Origin: Terebella lapidaria
Taxonomy: Eukaryota; Annelida; Polychaeta; Terebellida; Terebellidae
Direction: 5' to 3'
NCBI GenBank assembly: GCA_949152475.1
Contig: OX424555.1
Location: 17,254,868-17,318,867 of the forward strand
DNA: 64,000 nt
In this document: positions 40,801 to 51,222 of the stretch, piece after piece
How the letters are laid out: each line of letters starts with the position of its first letter
How positions within the stretch are numbered: the stretch's first letter is position 1
Program-made: the position numbers and the translations under genes
Notes under the pieces: generated by a model
What the model was told of the DNA's origin: nothing
What the model saw: only the letters and a program-made list of their open reading frames with translations
Database searches by the model: none

Positions 40801-43180
40801 TCTCGCGTCTCCACGAACAGGGACAACTTGAACGGTTTTGCTCGTTACTTTTACAGCCTGAGTACGCACAGTACTGGTTCCCGTGGTTCTACCTGCCTCA
40901 TCATATGTCGCCTAATGCATACCATGTTATTCACCAGCAGGTTCACAATTGGCAGCGCAGCTGGACCAGGAGATAGCCACATGGAGAACACAACTCTTCT
41001 CACAGGCGACAAAACTCTGCTACAGAAGTCAACTCCAGTCGTATTTGACCTTCTGTGAAAGACTTGGATGTTACCCCGTGCCTGCAACAAAGGAAACCCT
41101 GTGCTGCTATGTCGCATACTTGGCAAGATCAAAAGCCCTCTCGACTATCAAACAGTATATGGGTGTTACTAAAACACTTCATCTAGAGCTTGGATACGTC
41201 TATAACATAGCCGACGACTGGTCCGTGACGTCCCTGTTGAAGTGCGTCAAACGCGTCAAATGTGCCTCAGCCAGAATCAAGCAGCCCATATCGCCAGACC
41301 AGCTCCTCCAGATCCACAGCATGCTAGACCTCGGCAAGGCCGCCGATATTCAGTTCTGGGCGATAATAGTAACCTGTTTCTTTGGACTGTTTCGGATCGG
41401 GAATATTGCTGGACAAGCCAAAAACACAGTGAGACGGCGGGACGTGAGCTTGACGCCCGAAGGAGCTGTCCTCACAGTGAACAGCAGTAAAACCATCCAG
41501 TACAAGGAGCGGTTACTCCAAGTCCCGTTGCCCTATCTTCGAGCCAACCAGTTGTGGCCTACATCTGCCATTATCCGTCTATGGGGAGCAGCGGGATCAG
41601 TGTCTCCAGAAGACTGGGCGTTCGGCATTCACAACAAGGGGCTTGTCCACACACTGTCGGCCAATCAGGTCCGCGACCGTTTGACCACCCTGTTGCACCG
41701 ACTGGGCTTCGACAGAATTGATTTCGGCACTCACAGCCTACGGCGAGGTGGTGCAACTTGGCTCCTGGCATCTGGTGTACCTGTAACGTCTATCAAAATC
41801 TTGGGGGACTGGAAAAGTGATTGTATTTTTAAGTACTTAACCCCAACTCCTCAACAAAAACTAAGTATTATGAAACCTGCTACAAACAGTTTACTTTAAA
41901 TTATACAACTATATACTACTTGGGTGGATGTCATGTATAAATCAACAACAACAATTTTTTAATTTGTCACGGTCTTGTGCTTGTAGCCTCGCTTCGCTTT
42001 TATCATTGTGTTTATGTCTATATAGTAAATAAACGTGTAGTATGCCATTTTTCTTTTTGTCGATTTAATATTGGTTTTTAATACAAAACCTGTTTAAATG
42101 GACAAATGTGGTATTGCTCAGCTCAGTCAAAGTCTTGTTATTCCGTATACCGTCACGGTCCTCGCATCGGCCAGTTGTTCATGGGACAGCGGTCAGTGCA
42201 CACGCTTTGTTTGTTCACCCTCCCACCCTACCCATATTATCATAGCTTAATCTTTGTCTTAACTAATGTTGGGCACTGGTGTGCGGGTGTTATGTCATGT
42301 ATAAATCAGATGTCATGTATAAATCAACAACAACAATTTTTTAATTTGTCACGGTCTTGTGCTTGTAGCCTCGCTTCGCTTTTATCATTGTGTTTATGTC
42401 TATGTAGTAAACAAACGTGTAGTATGCCATTTTTCTTTTTGTCGATTTAACTATGACATGGGATCATTTATAAGGCTTGCATTTCGCTGAAAATACATGT
42501 ATTGGGAATGAGGCAGTACTTAGTATATCCGACCGTACCTGACGGGGAGCACAGTAGTTTTCGGTTGTTCATAAACTCCCTCTCAATATACCACTCTCGG
42601 GCGACTTTCCTCCACAGTATACTATAACTGAAACAAATGGGACATTTTTTTGTGATTCGGCGATTGTATGCCGAGACCGGGATAGCAAAGAATTGCGATT
42701 GATATACTTGTGGGAAGAATCCGATAAGAATAGATACTTCAAGTTCTGCCATATGGAACATACTTATAGTTAGCAATAACACGTCCCTCACTGTCGCGAG
42801 CCTCAACAAACAAGTCTTGACAGGCGACATTGTCGTTCATCAACTCGAAAAACTCCGTTGCGACTCTCTTGAGACTGTGGATAGTTGTCGCTAATTCTTG
42901 ATTCATCGCCAGCAGAGCTGCGGGGGACAATGACTCGAATTTTACAATACACGTTATTATCTCAGAATGTCTTTGAACGGATAAATTAAATCAAGTGGTA
43001 AGGGGAAAATTGACTGCAGACTCCACTGAGAAACTGAGGTGCCTTTGCGGCTGGAGATGACGTTCGCGTCTGCTCCCATGACGGTGACGTCTTCCGCGCA
43101 GATACTCGCAGAACTCTCGTACCTCTTATTGTTGTACTCGCCCACCGCCCAGTCGTACCGCTCCGTGACCAGCTTCTCCA
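37804..43180 (-). CDS. Gene B: two-domain SnoaL/NTF2-like gene, probably damaged
   Basis: Exons 2-7 on the minus strand: 43180-43043, 42917-42764, 42627-42539, 38417-38274, 38170-38017 and 37888-37804 (TGA). Lengths are 138/154/89/144/154/85 nt with phases as in gene A; with a 7-nt first exon this gives 256 aa. Domain 1 contains YDWAVGEYNNKRYESSASI, FFELMNDNVACQD and ILWRKVAREWYIEREFMNNR. Domain 2 contains DVAKEKILGRIQDWTNALR, ADIYVDNAVIVPNNG and LWTKLDDQWYIRRDAFFEI. Exon 2 ends AAAG|GC, a GC donor, where gene C has GT. Intron 4 carries the 3.8-kb Ngaro-like element. The candidate first exon, 7 kb upstream at 50556-50551, has lost its donor. The coding exons themselves are open, so this is a very recent pseudogene or a gene using another first exon. 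Confidence 0.75.
38619..38750 (+). repeat. Ngaro repeat A1
   Basis: 132 bp beginning ATTGGTTTTTAATAC and ending GTCAGTGCAC. It matches A2 (42070-42201) with three substitutions by eye. The gag start codon (38647) lies inside it. Confidence 0.9.
38647..39444 (+). CDS. Ngaro element gag-like ORF
   Basis: 265 aa starting inside repeat A1. The N-terminal two thirds are helical and unremarkable. Residues about 185-215 hold a Cys/His cluster (ICQKWNGRNGCN, CRFAHVCMACYSTTH), the zinc-knuckle-like signature of DIRS/Ngaro gag proteins. The C-terminal 40 residues probably come from a frameshift, because the expected RT-leading sequence (LLDHIAKWREVL) lies in another frame at 39360-39440. Confidence 0.7.
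   Translation: MDKCGIAQLSQSLVIPYTVTVLTSASYSWDSGQCTSGTVKFGSMEFSLKSCRTALEKVKIAQYLEASLRVLRLMVTEDRADLSTVMQYVNYLVKVATMSQAFKWDSVLKYDHEYRKSQAELGFRWGADNSYLVQLYLKPGETTQAPSSHRQAQRHGSNGSHRADSGTRDRSRQKYDPTSGKPICQKWNGRNGCNITACRFAHVCMACYSTTHQEFNHKEGAQASPKKQQRPASRMPSKTPRYWITLQSGGRCSPTTRIEITLFKV
39360..40465 (+). pseudogene. Ngaro element reverse transcriptase, frame-broken
   Basis: The RT body is open at about 39440-40192, with SALSAVPKSDGDIRLVHDYS, MVKVDLKNAYRSVNI, YRLPFGARKSPAVFNRL and the catalytic YLDD near 40001-40012. Its N-terminal lead-in lies in a different frame upstream. A TAA at 40190-40192 interrupts the frame, which then continues (KKKRISKCQLQTLAGKLNWA) to 40465. At least two frameshifts and one stop are therefore present, so the copy is unlikely to make a complete RT. 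Confidence 0.8.
40437..40976 (+). CDS. Ngaro element RNase H domain
   Basis: 179-codon frame with RNase H acidic motifs: FASDASQHACGAF, INIKELAAV, VHVDNAAIVHMINSG and IPDAISRLHE. It would degrade the RNA of the cDNA hybrid and normally forms one polyprotein with RT. Here it lies in a different frame from the preceding RT segment, so it is probably a fragment. It overlaps the recombinase ORF by 28 nt. Confidence 0.75.
   Translation: MKPSIQFASDASQHACGAFCLGDWLYCHWRQDLAYMADCHINIKELAAVLVGVHRWTSLFTSKNIIVHVDNAAIVHMINSGTTRSPVALKLLKRLAAVCLSRNITIGAVHIPGTRNEIPDAISRLHEQGQLERFCSLLLQPEYAQYWFPWFYLPHHMSPNAYHVIHQQVHNWQRSWTRR
40949..41899 (+). CDS. Ngaro element tyrosine recombinase
   Basis: 316 aa, intact. 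The N-terminal SAM-like DNA-binding part spans about residues 1-110 (YRSQLQSYLTFCERLG). The catalytic part has an arginine in FFGLFRIGNI (near 149), HSLRRGGATWL (H near 261, R near 264), GDWKSD and a tyrosine in FKYL near 296, matching the R-HxxR-W/H-Y set of the family. It would integrate the circular cDNA by recombination, which explains the absence of a target duplication. It ends 28 bp before repeat B1. Confidence 0.9.
   Translation: MAAQLDQEIATWRTQLFSQATKLCYRSQLQSYLTFCERLGCYPVPATKETLCCYVAYLARSKALSTIKQYMGVTKTLHLELGYVYNIADDWSVTSLLKCVKRVKCASARIKQPISPDQLLQIHSMLDLGKAADIQFWAIIVTCFFGLFRIGNIAGQAKNTVRRRDVSLTPEGAVLTVNSSKTIQYKERLLQVPLPYLRANQLWPTSAIIRLWGAAGSVSPEDWAFGIHNKGLVHTLSANQVRDRLTTLLHRLGFDRIDFGTHSLRRGGATWLLASGVPVTSIKILGDWKSDCIFKYLTPTPQQKLSIMKPATNSLL
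41927..42450 (+). repeat. Ngaro terminal block B1-A2-B2
   Basis: B1 (41927-42068) and B2 (42309-42450) are 142-bp copies differing at about two bases. A2 (42070-42201) abuts B1. About 107 bp of unique sequence separates A2 from B2. The B repeats begin GATGTCATGTATAAATC and end GTCGATTTAA. Confidence 0.88.
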
Positions 43181-44020
43181 CTGCGTCTGGGTTTGTAATA
43201 GTCATCACATTGAAATATATACTAATATATAATAGAATTTTGTACCCGATAGAAGTAGTGTGATTACTCTTTCCGGAACACCTGATTTCACCTCCTGATG
43301 GCCATTTACGGGGGTTCATGAGTTTCCCTGTCATTTTTGTTTTCTCTCACTTCGTATGCCTGATATGACTTTCTGTCCCCGGACTATGAGATTGGATAAC
43401 GGACCCTGTTTTGTTTGCTCGGAATACTTGATACTGGGTATTGATTCCACGTCTATTTGTAACGTTCGCATTCTCCCAAACACATGACAAGAGTGGGACA
43501 ATCATGCATGATGGGGTTGATCTATTGTTTCGGTGATTTACAAAGAAAAAAAACGTGCACAATAACCTACAGGTAAATCAGTCTCTTGGTTCTAGTGGTC
43601 TGTTACATTCCCACAAATTGGGACCGATTTGACCCTGAGTTTTGACATATGACCTTGAAATGTCACAGAACAATCCCGTGCGTGGAGGTTTGTCTCAACT
43701 CTTTTTCATCAAATCAGGGATGACAGATCCACGGGGAACCCGATAGGAATTAATTCCTGTAACTTTCCAGCGGATCGACTTAGATCTATTCCTATTAGAC
43801 ATTTTGCCTTTAAGCGCCGTACTTCGATATTTAGAATTCCACACAGCTCATGTACAGGCCGTGTTTTGGCTGGACTATCCCATTGCAACATCAGGGGCGC
43901 TCAGGAAGCAATGGTGTGGCGAGTGGTGCCAATTCAACCGCATCACAAAATATTTACACCTATATTATGTACAACACGTTGATCCTTCGCAAATGATTTA
44001 TAATATTTTCTATTGCAAAA
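43181..44020. other. Upstream flank of gene B, duplicated at gene C
   Basis: No gene recognised. It aligns with 53593-54330 upstream of gene C exon 2, except for about 190 bp (near 43276-43465) present only here. Both copies contain TTTGACATATGACCTTGAAA. Confidence 0.6.
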
Positions 44021-44039
44021 TGTTGTATTTTTATATTTT

Positions 44040-44870
44040 CTATTGCAAAATATTTTCTATTGCAAAATGTTGTATTTTATGTTTGTTATTGAAATCATCA
44101 AAATTTGGTTATATTGGTGGTAATAGATCGATTCTTACATTCATACCACTGAGCGGGTGTCACTGCTGGTGGACGTTAATTCTGTCCCCGAGGATACCAT
44201 CAACTCAGTAGCCTTTTGGCTTGTGATTAGGTTCTTATGTACTTGTCATATATCTATTCCATGGGGTCTGTTTCGGATTTCTAAATTATTTTCATAGGTT
44301 GTTGGGCAGTTGTACACTAATTCCATCAGGTGTACAGTAGAAACAACTACATTTACCACACTGTCTGCCCCTGACAACGCCAGTGTGTCTTTTGATAAAG
44401 TATTTGTCGGGCTTTTTTTCTATTGCAAAATGTTGTATTTTATGTTTGTTATTGGAATCATCAAAATTTGGTTATATTGGTGGTAATAGATTGATTCTTA
44501 CATTCATACCACTGAGCCGGTGTCACTGCTGGTGGACATTGATTCTGTCCCCGAGGATACCATCAACTCAGTTGCCTTTTGGCTTGTGATTATGTACTTG
44601 TCATATATCTATTCCATGGGGTCTGTTTCGGATTTCTAAATTATTTTCATAGGTTGTTGGGCAGTTGTACATTAATTCCATCATGTATACAGTAGAAACA
44701 ACTACATTTACCACACTGTCTGCCCCTGACGACGCCAGTGTGTCTTTTGATAAAGTATTTGTCGGGGTTTTTTTTCTATTGCAAAATGTTGTATTTTATG
44801 TTTGTTATTGGAATCATCAAAATTTGGTTATATTGGTGGTAATAGATTGATTCTTACATTGTATTTATAT
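44040..44870. repeat. About 355-bp tandem repeat, 2.3 copies
   Basis: TCTATTGCAAAATGTTGTAT starts near 44053, 44420 and 44775. Each unit continues through GGTTATATTGGTGGTAATAG and CACTGCTGGTGGAC, and ends in a (TTTTT)CTATTGC run. It is absent from the matching place upstream of gene C. Non-coding. Confidence 0.85.
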
Positions 44871-45659
44871 TAACACGTGGAGATACGTGCGTCGTTAGTA
44901 CGTGCACTTATGAGTGGATATTATGGGGCATCAAAGTATCACTCGGTTTTTGCTAGAACATGTGTCCTCTCCAAAGCCTCAGAAAAATAACGCCCAAAAG
45001 TCTGGGGGCTTAGTCTCCCCAAACCCCCGAATTGTTCAAATAGGGCTACAAGCACCATTTTTGGTCTACCGTTAGATATGACTATCATCTGCCAATTTTC
45101 CGAGGGAGCCAAGCTGGGCTCCCTCTATGTCGGCCATTTTGAGTTAATCCAAGCTAGCCGCCTTCCGCAATAATAGTTTGCCATAGCTTGAGAACCAAGG
45201 GTGGTAGAATAATGTGTGACACCACTTTATAGGGGTTTTCCAGTATGAGAAATCCATTGCTGGTGTTGTTTTGATGATTATATGACATAGTAATGTGTTA
45301 ATGCCATATTGAAGGAAATCATCTGCCCAAATCGTGCATTTCTCGTCACATTGATCTGATAGATAACTGAAGACAGGAGCACTTTATTTGTGTCATATTC
45401 AAGATTATGAATTAAGTAAAGGTTCGTCTTAATACGGTTTGCATGGTTTAATATGGTTTTACATGCATGTCATATGGTCACATTTATGTCCATCATGGTG
45501 TTGTCACAAATCTGGCCACAAGAAGCACTCTGATTGGTCAACATTATCACACCAACCACAGGTTTGATGATATGTGGTTCACCATATTCCGGGCAACCTT
45601 CACCAAATACTGGCCATGTATAAATATAATTTCACCTACTTACGGCCAGTGATTTCCTA

Positions 45660-46840
45660 AAGTCGGCGCATAATTTATTGGCGCGAACCTATCTCGTCAT
45701 ATCTCAGAATTCACTGACTTGTATTATTTGAAATTTATATAAAGTGAAAACGGCACTATGACCATTATGAAACAATGGCTGTTTTTCTGTCGTGTGCATT
45801 TCTCGTCGGTATATTTAGGTAAATATATTTCCTTATGGGGTTTTAACATGGGAATTCTAGCTTGCCATTTTGATGATGTATGGGATTGAGACAAATCAAT
45901 GGAACAGCCGATCTGAATAGGGGCCATCTCAAAGAAAATACAATGGTCACAAATGAAAATTTGTTTTATTACTCGTGCTTGAAAATATTTTGCATTCAAG
46001 AAATCACAATCATACAATATCCATGGGATTTATTCATCCTGAATCTGATCATACACTGAAGACAAGTTCATGTTTCTCTCATAGATTTCAATTGTATACA
46101 TGCACATGTATATAGGGTACGTGTATTTTAGCTCATCTGCTAAGGAATATAGGCCTATGTGCGGTACGTGCATTTTTCTGAAATATGTTCCTTAGGCATG
46201 GAATCTTTGAGACAGTCCCTTGGAAATACTGGGCTGAGCTACATAATTGAATTGGGAGGACTCAGGTCAGACCAGCGCGAGCATAGCCGGCCACGATACA
46301 ATGCTGGTCCAAAATTAGACCCCCAAATCCTCAATTCATATATTGCTGAATATTGAATAATTCATGTGTTTAGCGAAAATATACTGCAATCACACATGAT
46401 TTTGTCTCGTTTTCTGCATGTGACATATAGTTTCTCAACCAAATATACAATAATACTCTCAGCCCTTCTGGGACATCAAACTGTGACCACTCTCCGTTTT
46501 TGAGCAGCATAACGCCATCAGAGGTTATTTTTCGGACCGTTGCACACCACTCATGCACTGGTCAGACCAATGATTTTTCTTTGCATTAATGAGCTGTTGC
46601 ATTGGCGTTCACCACTGTTTTGACTGTGTGCTTTCCCGCTCGTTGTTACAATGGTAAAATCCCATTTAGAATCGTATTTATTGAAATAGTAGTCTTCCGT
46701 GTGAAAAACAAACTTCGAATTCACGTCAGCCACTTTGGTCACAGGCTTGTTCAAACGTTGCCTGAATTTCATATAATACAAGTCAGTAAGTTCCGAGATT
46801 TCATGAGATATGTTCGCGCCAATAAATTATGCGCCGACTT
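45660..46840. mobile_element. 1.2-kb TIR element with TA target duplication
   Basis: The ends read AAGTCGGCGCATAATTTATT, inverted at about 46820-46840. The arms extend about 80 bp and include AATACAAGTCAGT-type sequence. TA flanks both sides, as in Tc1/mariner/pogo elements. Two minus-strand ORFs inside (46370-46781) have no recognised domain. Confidence 0.75.
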
Positions 46841-47639
46841 TAACATACATTTCAATGTTGTTGTATAATGTTAATGTTGTTGTATAATGTTAATGTGTAT
46901 TGTTGTTGTTTTGACGAGACAGCATTTTCTAATGTACCTAGATCTATCAACTCATTTTCGTGATGCTAATGTACATACTGTTGTTGTTGTAACGACCATT
47001 ACTCTTTCTTCCCCCTCTGCTTGGCCTTTTGCATTTCCATCACTTCACTGGATGTGAGTAGGAAGTACTTTGGGGCTTTCGGTTTTTTGCTGCGTACATT
47101 TTTCGAGCAAGTGGGATACGTTAGCTAGAGGATCGTCTGTAGGATGTCACTGTCGACATCAGCAGACAAGGACGTGGTCCATATTTGATCCGCTTGGAGC
47201 GGGTGGTGCAACATCTAGATCCACAGTGCTGGACCTACAGCTGTCGGCATGGGATCAACAGCTGGCTGCGCAGGATCCGCAGCTGGCAGTACGATATCCC
47301 TAGCAGGCAGTGCTGGATCCACTGATTGTGACACAGTTTCCACAGCTTGCAGCACAGTCAGTCCGGGTTTCCTGTCAGGCAGTGCAAGTCGATTGCCATG
47401 AACCTTCCACCAGTGTCGTTCAATTGGTCTTTTTACCTGTTGACACTGCCAAGTGCATGACATGATTCAAAAAATGTTTCCACCTCAGCGGATAGTGATG
47501 AGTCGATGACCACCAAGGCTATTCCAGGTGGTAACTGGTCCTACACGGTGGCCATGTTTGTGATGAGGATCACATTGCAGGAACTTGACGTGAACGATGT
47601 TGCAGTTGGCGTTTGATTGTCGTTGTCCTTCGACACTTT

Positions 47640-48020
47640 AACTGATTGAGTCATACAACATATTGGTCTGAAATGCCTCCTGAGAGGGCTGCAAGGTTGA
47701 ATGAGAATATCCCACAAGTCTGAACCCGGCTCTGATATTGGATTCAGTCATGGCCTCACTCCATGCTTTTGTGAACAGTCCAGTGAAGTTTGATTTGGAA
47801 ATCATAACCCTAGGGTGCTCAGTCATCACAGTTTGGGCGTTCTGGTTGTAGTATGTTTTCAGTGGTCTGAACACCGTGCGATCACATGGTTGCAGACAAT
47901 GTACCGTATTGGCTGGAAGTTGTATTATTGTTATTTCATTCTACATGTATACTGCCAGTTCCAATAGTTCGACAAAATTGTCGGAGTCGTGTCCATCAAT
48001 GATCAGAATATGGGCCTTTC
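47640..48020 (-). pseudogene. pogo/Tigger-type DDE transposase remnant
   Basis: The minus strand encodes a DGHDSDNFVELLELA-type block, then LPANTVHCLQPCDRTVFRPL, FTGLFTKAWSEAMTESNI and AGFRLVGYSHSTLQPS. This order matches the C-terminal half of the DDE_1 transposases of pogo/Tigger/Jerky-type elements. At least one stop interrupts it. It may be what remains of the enzyme of the surrounding 44998-49190 element. Confidence 0.65.
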
Positions 48021-49439
48021 AATTCCGATGTTAGGGAGAAAGTTCGACTCAAATCACATTTCGGCGATTCTTTTCCGCTTCCTTGATAACATTCCTCCGA
48101 CCCAGGCAGCTCTCTTTCAACATGTCAAAAGATCCTTGCTTCAAGCAAGCTTCATCTGAAATCAGTCAGCCGCCTGTCACAAGAGGTCCCTGCCTTCATC
48201 AGTGGGGCGAGAACAGGGAGCAAACAACCAGGGATGGCCCCCTCTGTGGATCACGCTTCCTGACGGTAGTATGGCCTGTGCGGTACTACTGCACTGTGTC
48301 TGCACAAAAGGATGCAGGGGGCGACTGAAAGTGTTACAGGACAGGCCTCAATTGCACAATGCTGTGCAAGTGCAAAGGTGGGTGTTTAAACAACGATGAG
48401 AACCAGTAGGTTCGAGAAGATGAAATGTGCCACATTCTTTTCTGTTATTTGGTCTGAAACAGTAGTTGTGATACTTTAGCCGGATTTATGCAAAAACACA
48501 AATGGTTTTATGTTAACTAAATGTCACGGCTGTATAGAATGTAGGTATCAATCTATTACCACAAATAGTAGTAAAGTCACTGTTTTTTTTATATGACATG
48601 TACATATCAAGTTTCAGTTTGAAGTTCTTACAAAGATGGTGACTGGTATTTTCTTCGATGATTGTGACCATTTTAGTCCTGCGCCTGGTGGTCATCTTGA
48701 TTTTTGTCCTGAATTTTCGTTTTAATGTGGATTTTATTGACACCATTACCATTTTAGTGCTCTACCATGACACAGCAAAAGGTCTGAAACCAGAAGCTAT
48801 GCTATCACAATTATACACACAAAAGTCACAAAAAATTTATGGCTAACATTGATATTTCTAGTGATTTTTTAGTCTGTGAATGGTGGCCATTCTGCATTAT
48901 TATGAAGTACTGGTCAAATCTGGATTTTGATGACACCATTCGATTCCTCACCCAAAAAAACCATGGTCTAGAACCAAAAACAATGTCTCTATCACGAATA
49001 ATAGTGCAGTTATGGGCCGCAAACCATCTCTGGGTGGTGGCCATCTTTGATTTATGCAAAGTGGCCGACACAGATGGAGCCCAGCTTCGCTCCCTCAAAA
49101 AATCAAAATGTCATGGTTATATCTACCTCTGATCCAAAAATGGTGCTTGTAGCCCAATTTGAACAATTATTTGACTAAGCCCCCTGACTACAATCTGAGG
49201 AGCATCAAATACAATATGAAACAAAAATTCACCTGGGAACTAACCCTATCTCCAGGCGAAATTGGTTACTTGGGAACCTCATCGAACACGCTAAAACGAA
49301 CACGTTAAAATATACGGTTAAAATGTAGAAATACAAGTCATGTCGGTGGGTCTGAAATGGCTTCAAACGTGTTTTTGGTAACGTATGCAAGATCACACAG
49401 ACTCGGGACTATTTCATGAGATAGAGCCCAAGCCGCTTC

Positions 49440-50345
49440 TTAACGGCATACATCATTCCCTCTACTTCGTTACACACAACACTCCTTTGATTTCGTCACT
49501 TGCAACACTCCCTCTACTCCACTACATACATCACCACTCCTTCTACACCATTGCCCACAACACTAACCAAATACTGCATTGTACTGGGATTTATTTCGCA
49601 CGGGTCCTCTCACGGAGCACGAGTTTACAAGTGCTCCGCTGAAGGGCCAAGTGAGAAATAAATTCCAGTACAATGTAGTATTTGGTAAATTACATTGAAT
49701 AAGATAGCAACGCACTGATGAGACATATAATAATATTTTATATACAAAACACCATCTACTCCATTATATACAACACTCTCGCTACTCAACTACATACACC
49801 ACTCCCAATACTTCATTACTCACACCACTCCCTCTATTCCATTGCCTACAGCACTTCAGTACTCCATTACATACAACACTCCCTCTACTCCATTGCCCAC
49901 AGCACTTCAGTACTCCATTACATACAACACTCCCTCTACTCCATTGCCCACAGCACTTCAGTACCTACATTGTATACAACACTCCTGCCACTCCATCACA
50001 TACACCACTCCCTCCACAAAATTACATACACCACTCCCTCTACAACATTACATGCCACATCCCCTTTATGCCATTACATACAATGCTCCTGGCACTCCAT
50101 CACATACAACACTAACGCTACACTATTGCATACAACACGCCTCTACACCATTACTCACACCACTCCCTCTACACCATTGCCCACAACTCTCCGGCCCCCT
50201 CTCCATTAAATACACCACTCCCTCTACACCATTGCATACAACACTCCCCTACGTCATTACATACAACACTCCCTCTACTCCATTATATACAACACTCCCT
50301 TGATTCCATTCAACTCCACACCCCCTGCAATCCATCACACACAAG
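49440..50345. repeat. 26-bp satellite array, short allele (gene B side)
   Basis: Tandem CCATTACATACACCACTCCC-type units with TCTACT/TCTACA linkers; about 0.6 kb of dense array at 49720-50345 and a short stretch at 49440-49565. A 120-bp inverted repeat (49565-49687) separates the two. Homologous to 57890-60550. ORFs across it are artefacts. Confidence 0.9.
49565..49687. mobile_element. Hairpin MITE inside the satellite
   Basis: The arms AACCAAATACTGCATTGTAC and its inverse enclose a second inverted pair (TTATTTCGCAC... / GAGAAATAA). The same element lies at 58002-58122 in the other array, so it predates their duplication. Confidence 0.65.
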
Positions 50346-50544
50346 GCCAGACATCGGACAAATATTAGCTATCCGAGTTAATTATGCAGATTGCTATGCA
50401 ATTCCTATCCGAGTTAATTATGCAGATATATACAGTCATGCACACAGGTTCAATACTCTCATCCCCTGTCGATGCAATGATCAACACATGCAACACACAT
50501 CCGAATACATTGATACCAATAAATGCTTATACATATTTCCGTTA

Positions 50545-50620
50545 CTAAAATGCCATGATATCAGACGTCCGCTTTTCACTGCTGCTTAGGATCTACATTC
50601 ATACAAAATATATAACGACA
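50545..50620 (-). pseudogene. First-exon copy with destroyed splice donor (gene B)
   Basis: Homologous to the first exon and 5' flank of gene A (35143-35210). ATG is at 50556-50554. After ATGGCA the functional copies read GGTTAGTA; here it is TTTTAGTA. The donor GT is lost and an in-frame TAG follows after one more codon. Position and order make it the first exon of gene B. Confidence 0.65.
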
Positions 50621-51222
50621 TCGTCTGCCTAGCATGCCTAAAAATTTTCCACTATTATACAAGCACGAGTGGCGAGACGAGACCGTGTACTGTATGTACA
50701 GGCATCTTCAGTACAATGTATAACTAGGTCGTCAGTTGTTAACAGTGTTCAACATGATGGTATCTTTTTAGCTCACCGGTCCCCATATCGGCGTGATATG
50801 AGCGTATACAAAGTTGCATGTTGTTCATCTTTTGGTGACTTTGGATCTTGGGAGTTTCGCTGCATGTGACAACGCGACATTAGTTCTATGACAAATTGGT
50901 GCTCTAAAACTGTATGGCGTATGCGGAATATTCGGGACCCGATTGCACTATGCATAAATTGATCAGACGATGTGGTGAGCAAATTATCAACTTGTACATG
51001 TCGCAGATTCTTCAGGCAGATTTCTCCGCCCCCCCCCCCCCCCATCCTCCCTAACTTGCATTGACAGCAAATTGTTCAGTGGCCTAAGAGTATGAGACGA
51101 CAATATTCAATTGGTGCTTGAACCGGAGACGGTGTTTATCAGGATTGAACAAACACCGCATAGCATATCTGGAAACTCGGACTTGTTCGGCCCCCAATCT
51201 GAGTGCTCCAGCAAAATTGATC

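Larger units (their letters stand above)
38618..42450 (+). mobile_element. Ngaro-like tyrosine-recombinase retrotransposon
   Basis: 3.83 kb in intron 4 of gene B. The repeats are arranged A1 (38619-38750), ORFs, B1 (41927-42068), A2 (42070-42201), B2 (42309-42450). This split direct repeat layout is known from Ngaro and PAT-like elements. ORFs in order are gag-like, RT, RNase H and tyrosine recombinase; no methyltransferase lies between RNase H and recombinase, which favours Ngaro over DIRS/PAT. Gene C has the uninterrupted site (CCTTAAT|CTATGAC near 52847-52860), so both borders are exact and there is no target duplication, as expected for recombinase-mediated integration. Frameshifts and one in-frame stop in the RT/RNase H part suggest this copy is inactive. 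Confidence 0.88.
44998..49190. mobile_element. 4.2-kb TIR DNA transposon with nested elements
   Basis: The ends are AAGTCTGGGGGCTTAGTC on the left and TAGTCAGGGGGCTTAGTC (inverted) on the right, and similarity continues about 60 bp inward (GGGCTACAAGCACCATTTTT). CAA flanks both sides (44995-44997, 49191-49193). The uninterrupted site is at about 57632-57640 (ACGCCCAATCTGAGG), confirming the borders. Inside are a TA-flanked element (45660-46840) and a DDE transposase remnant (47640-48010). Confidence 0.75.

Noticed and set aside
47070-47463. Repetitive ORFs near 47.1-47.5 kb as a host gene
   Set aside because: Low-complexity CAGCTG/GGATCC-rich DNA next to a transposase remnant; no domain and no splice-consistent exons.
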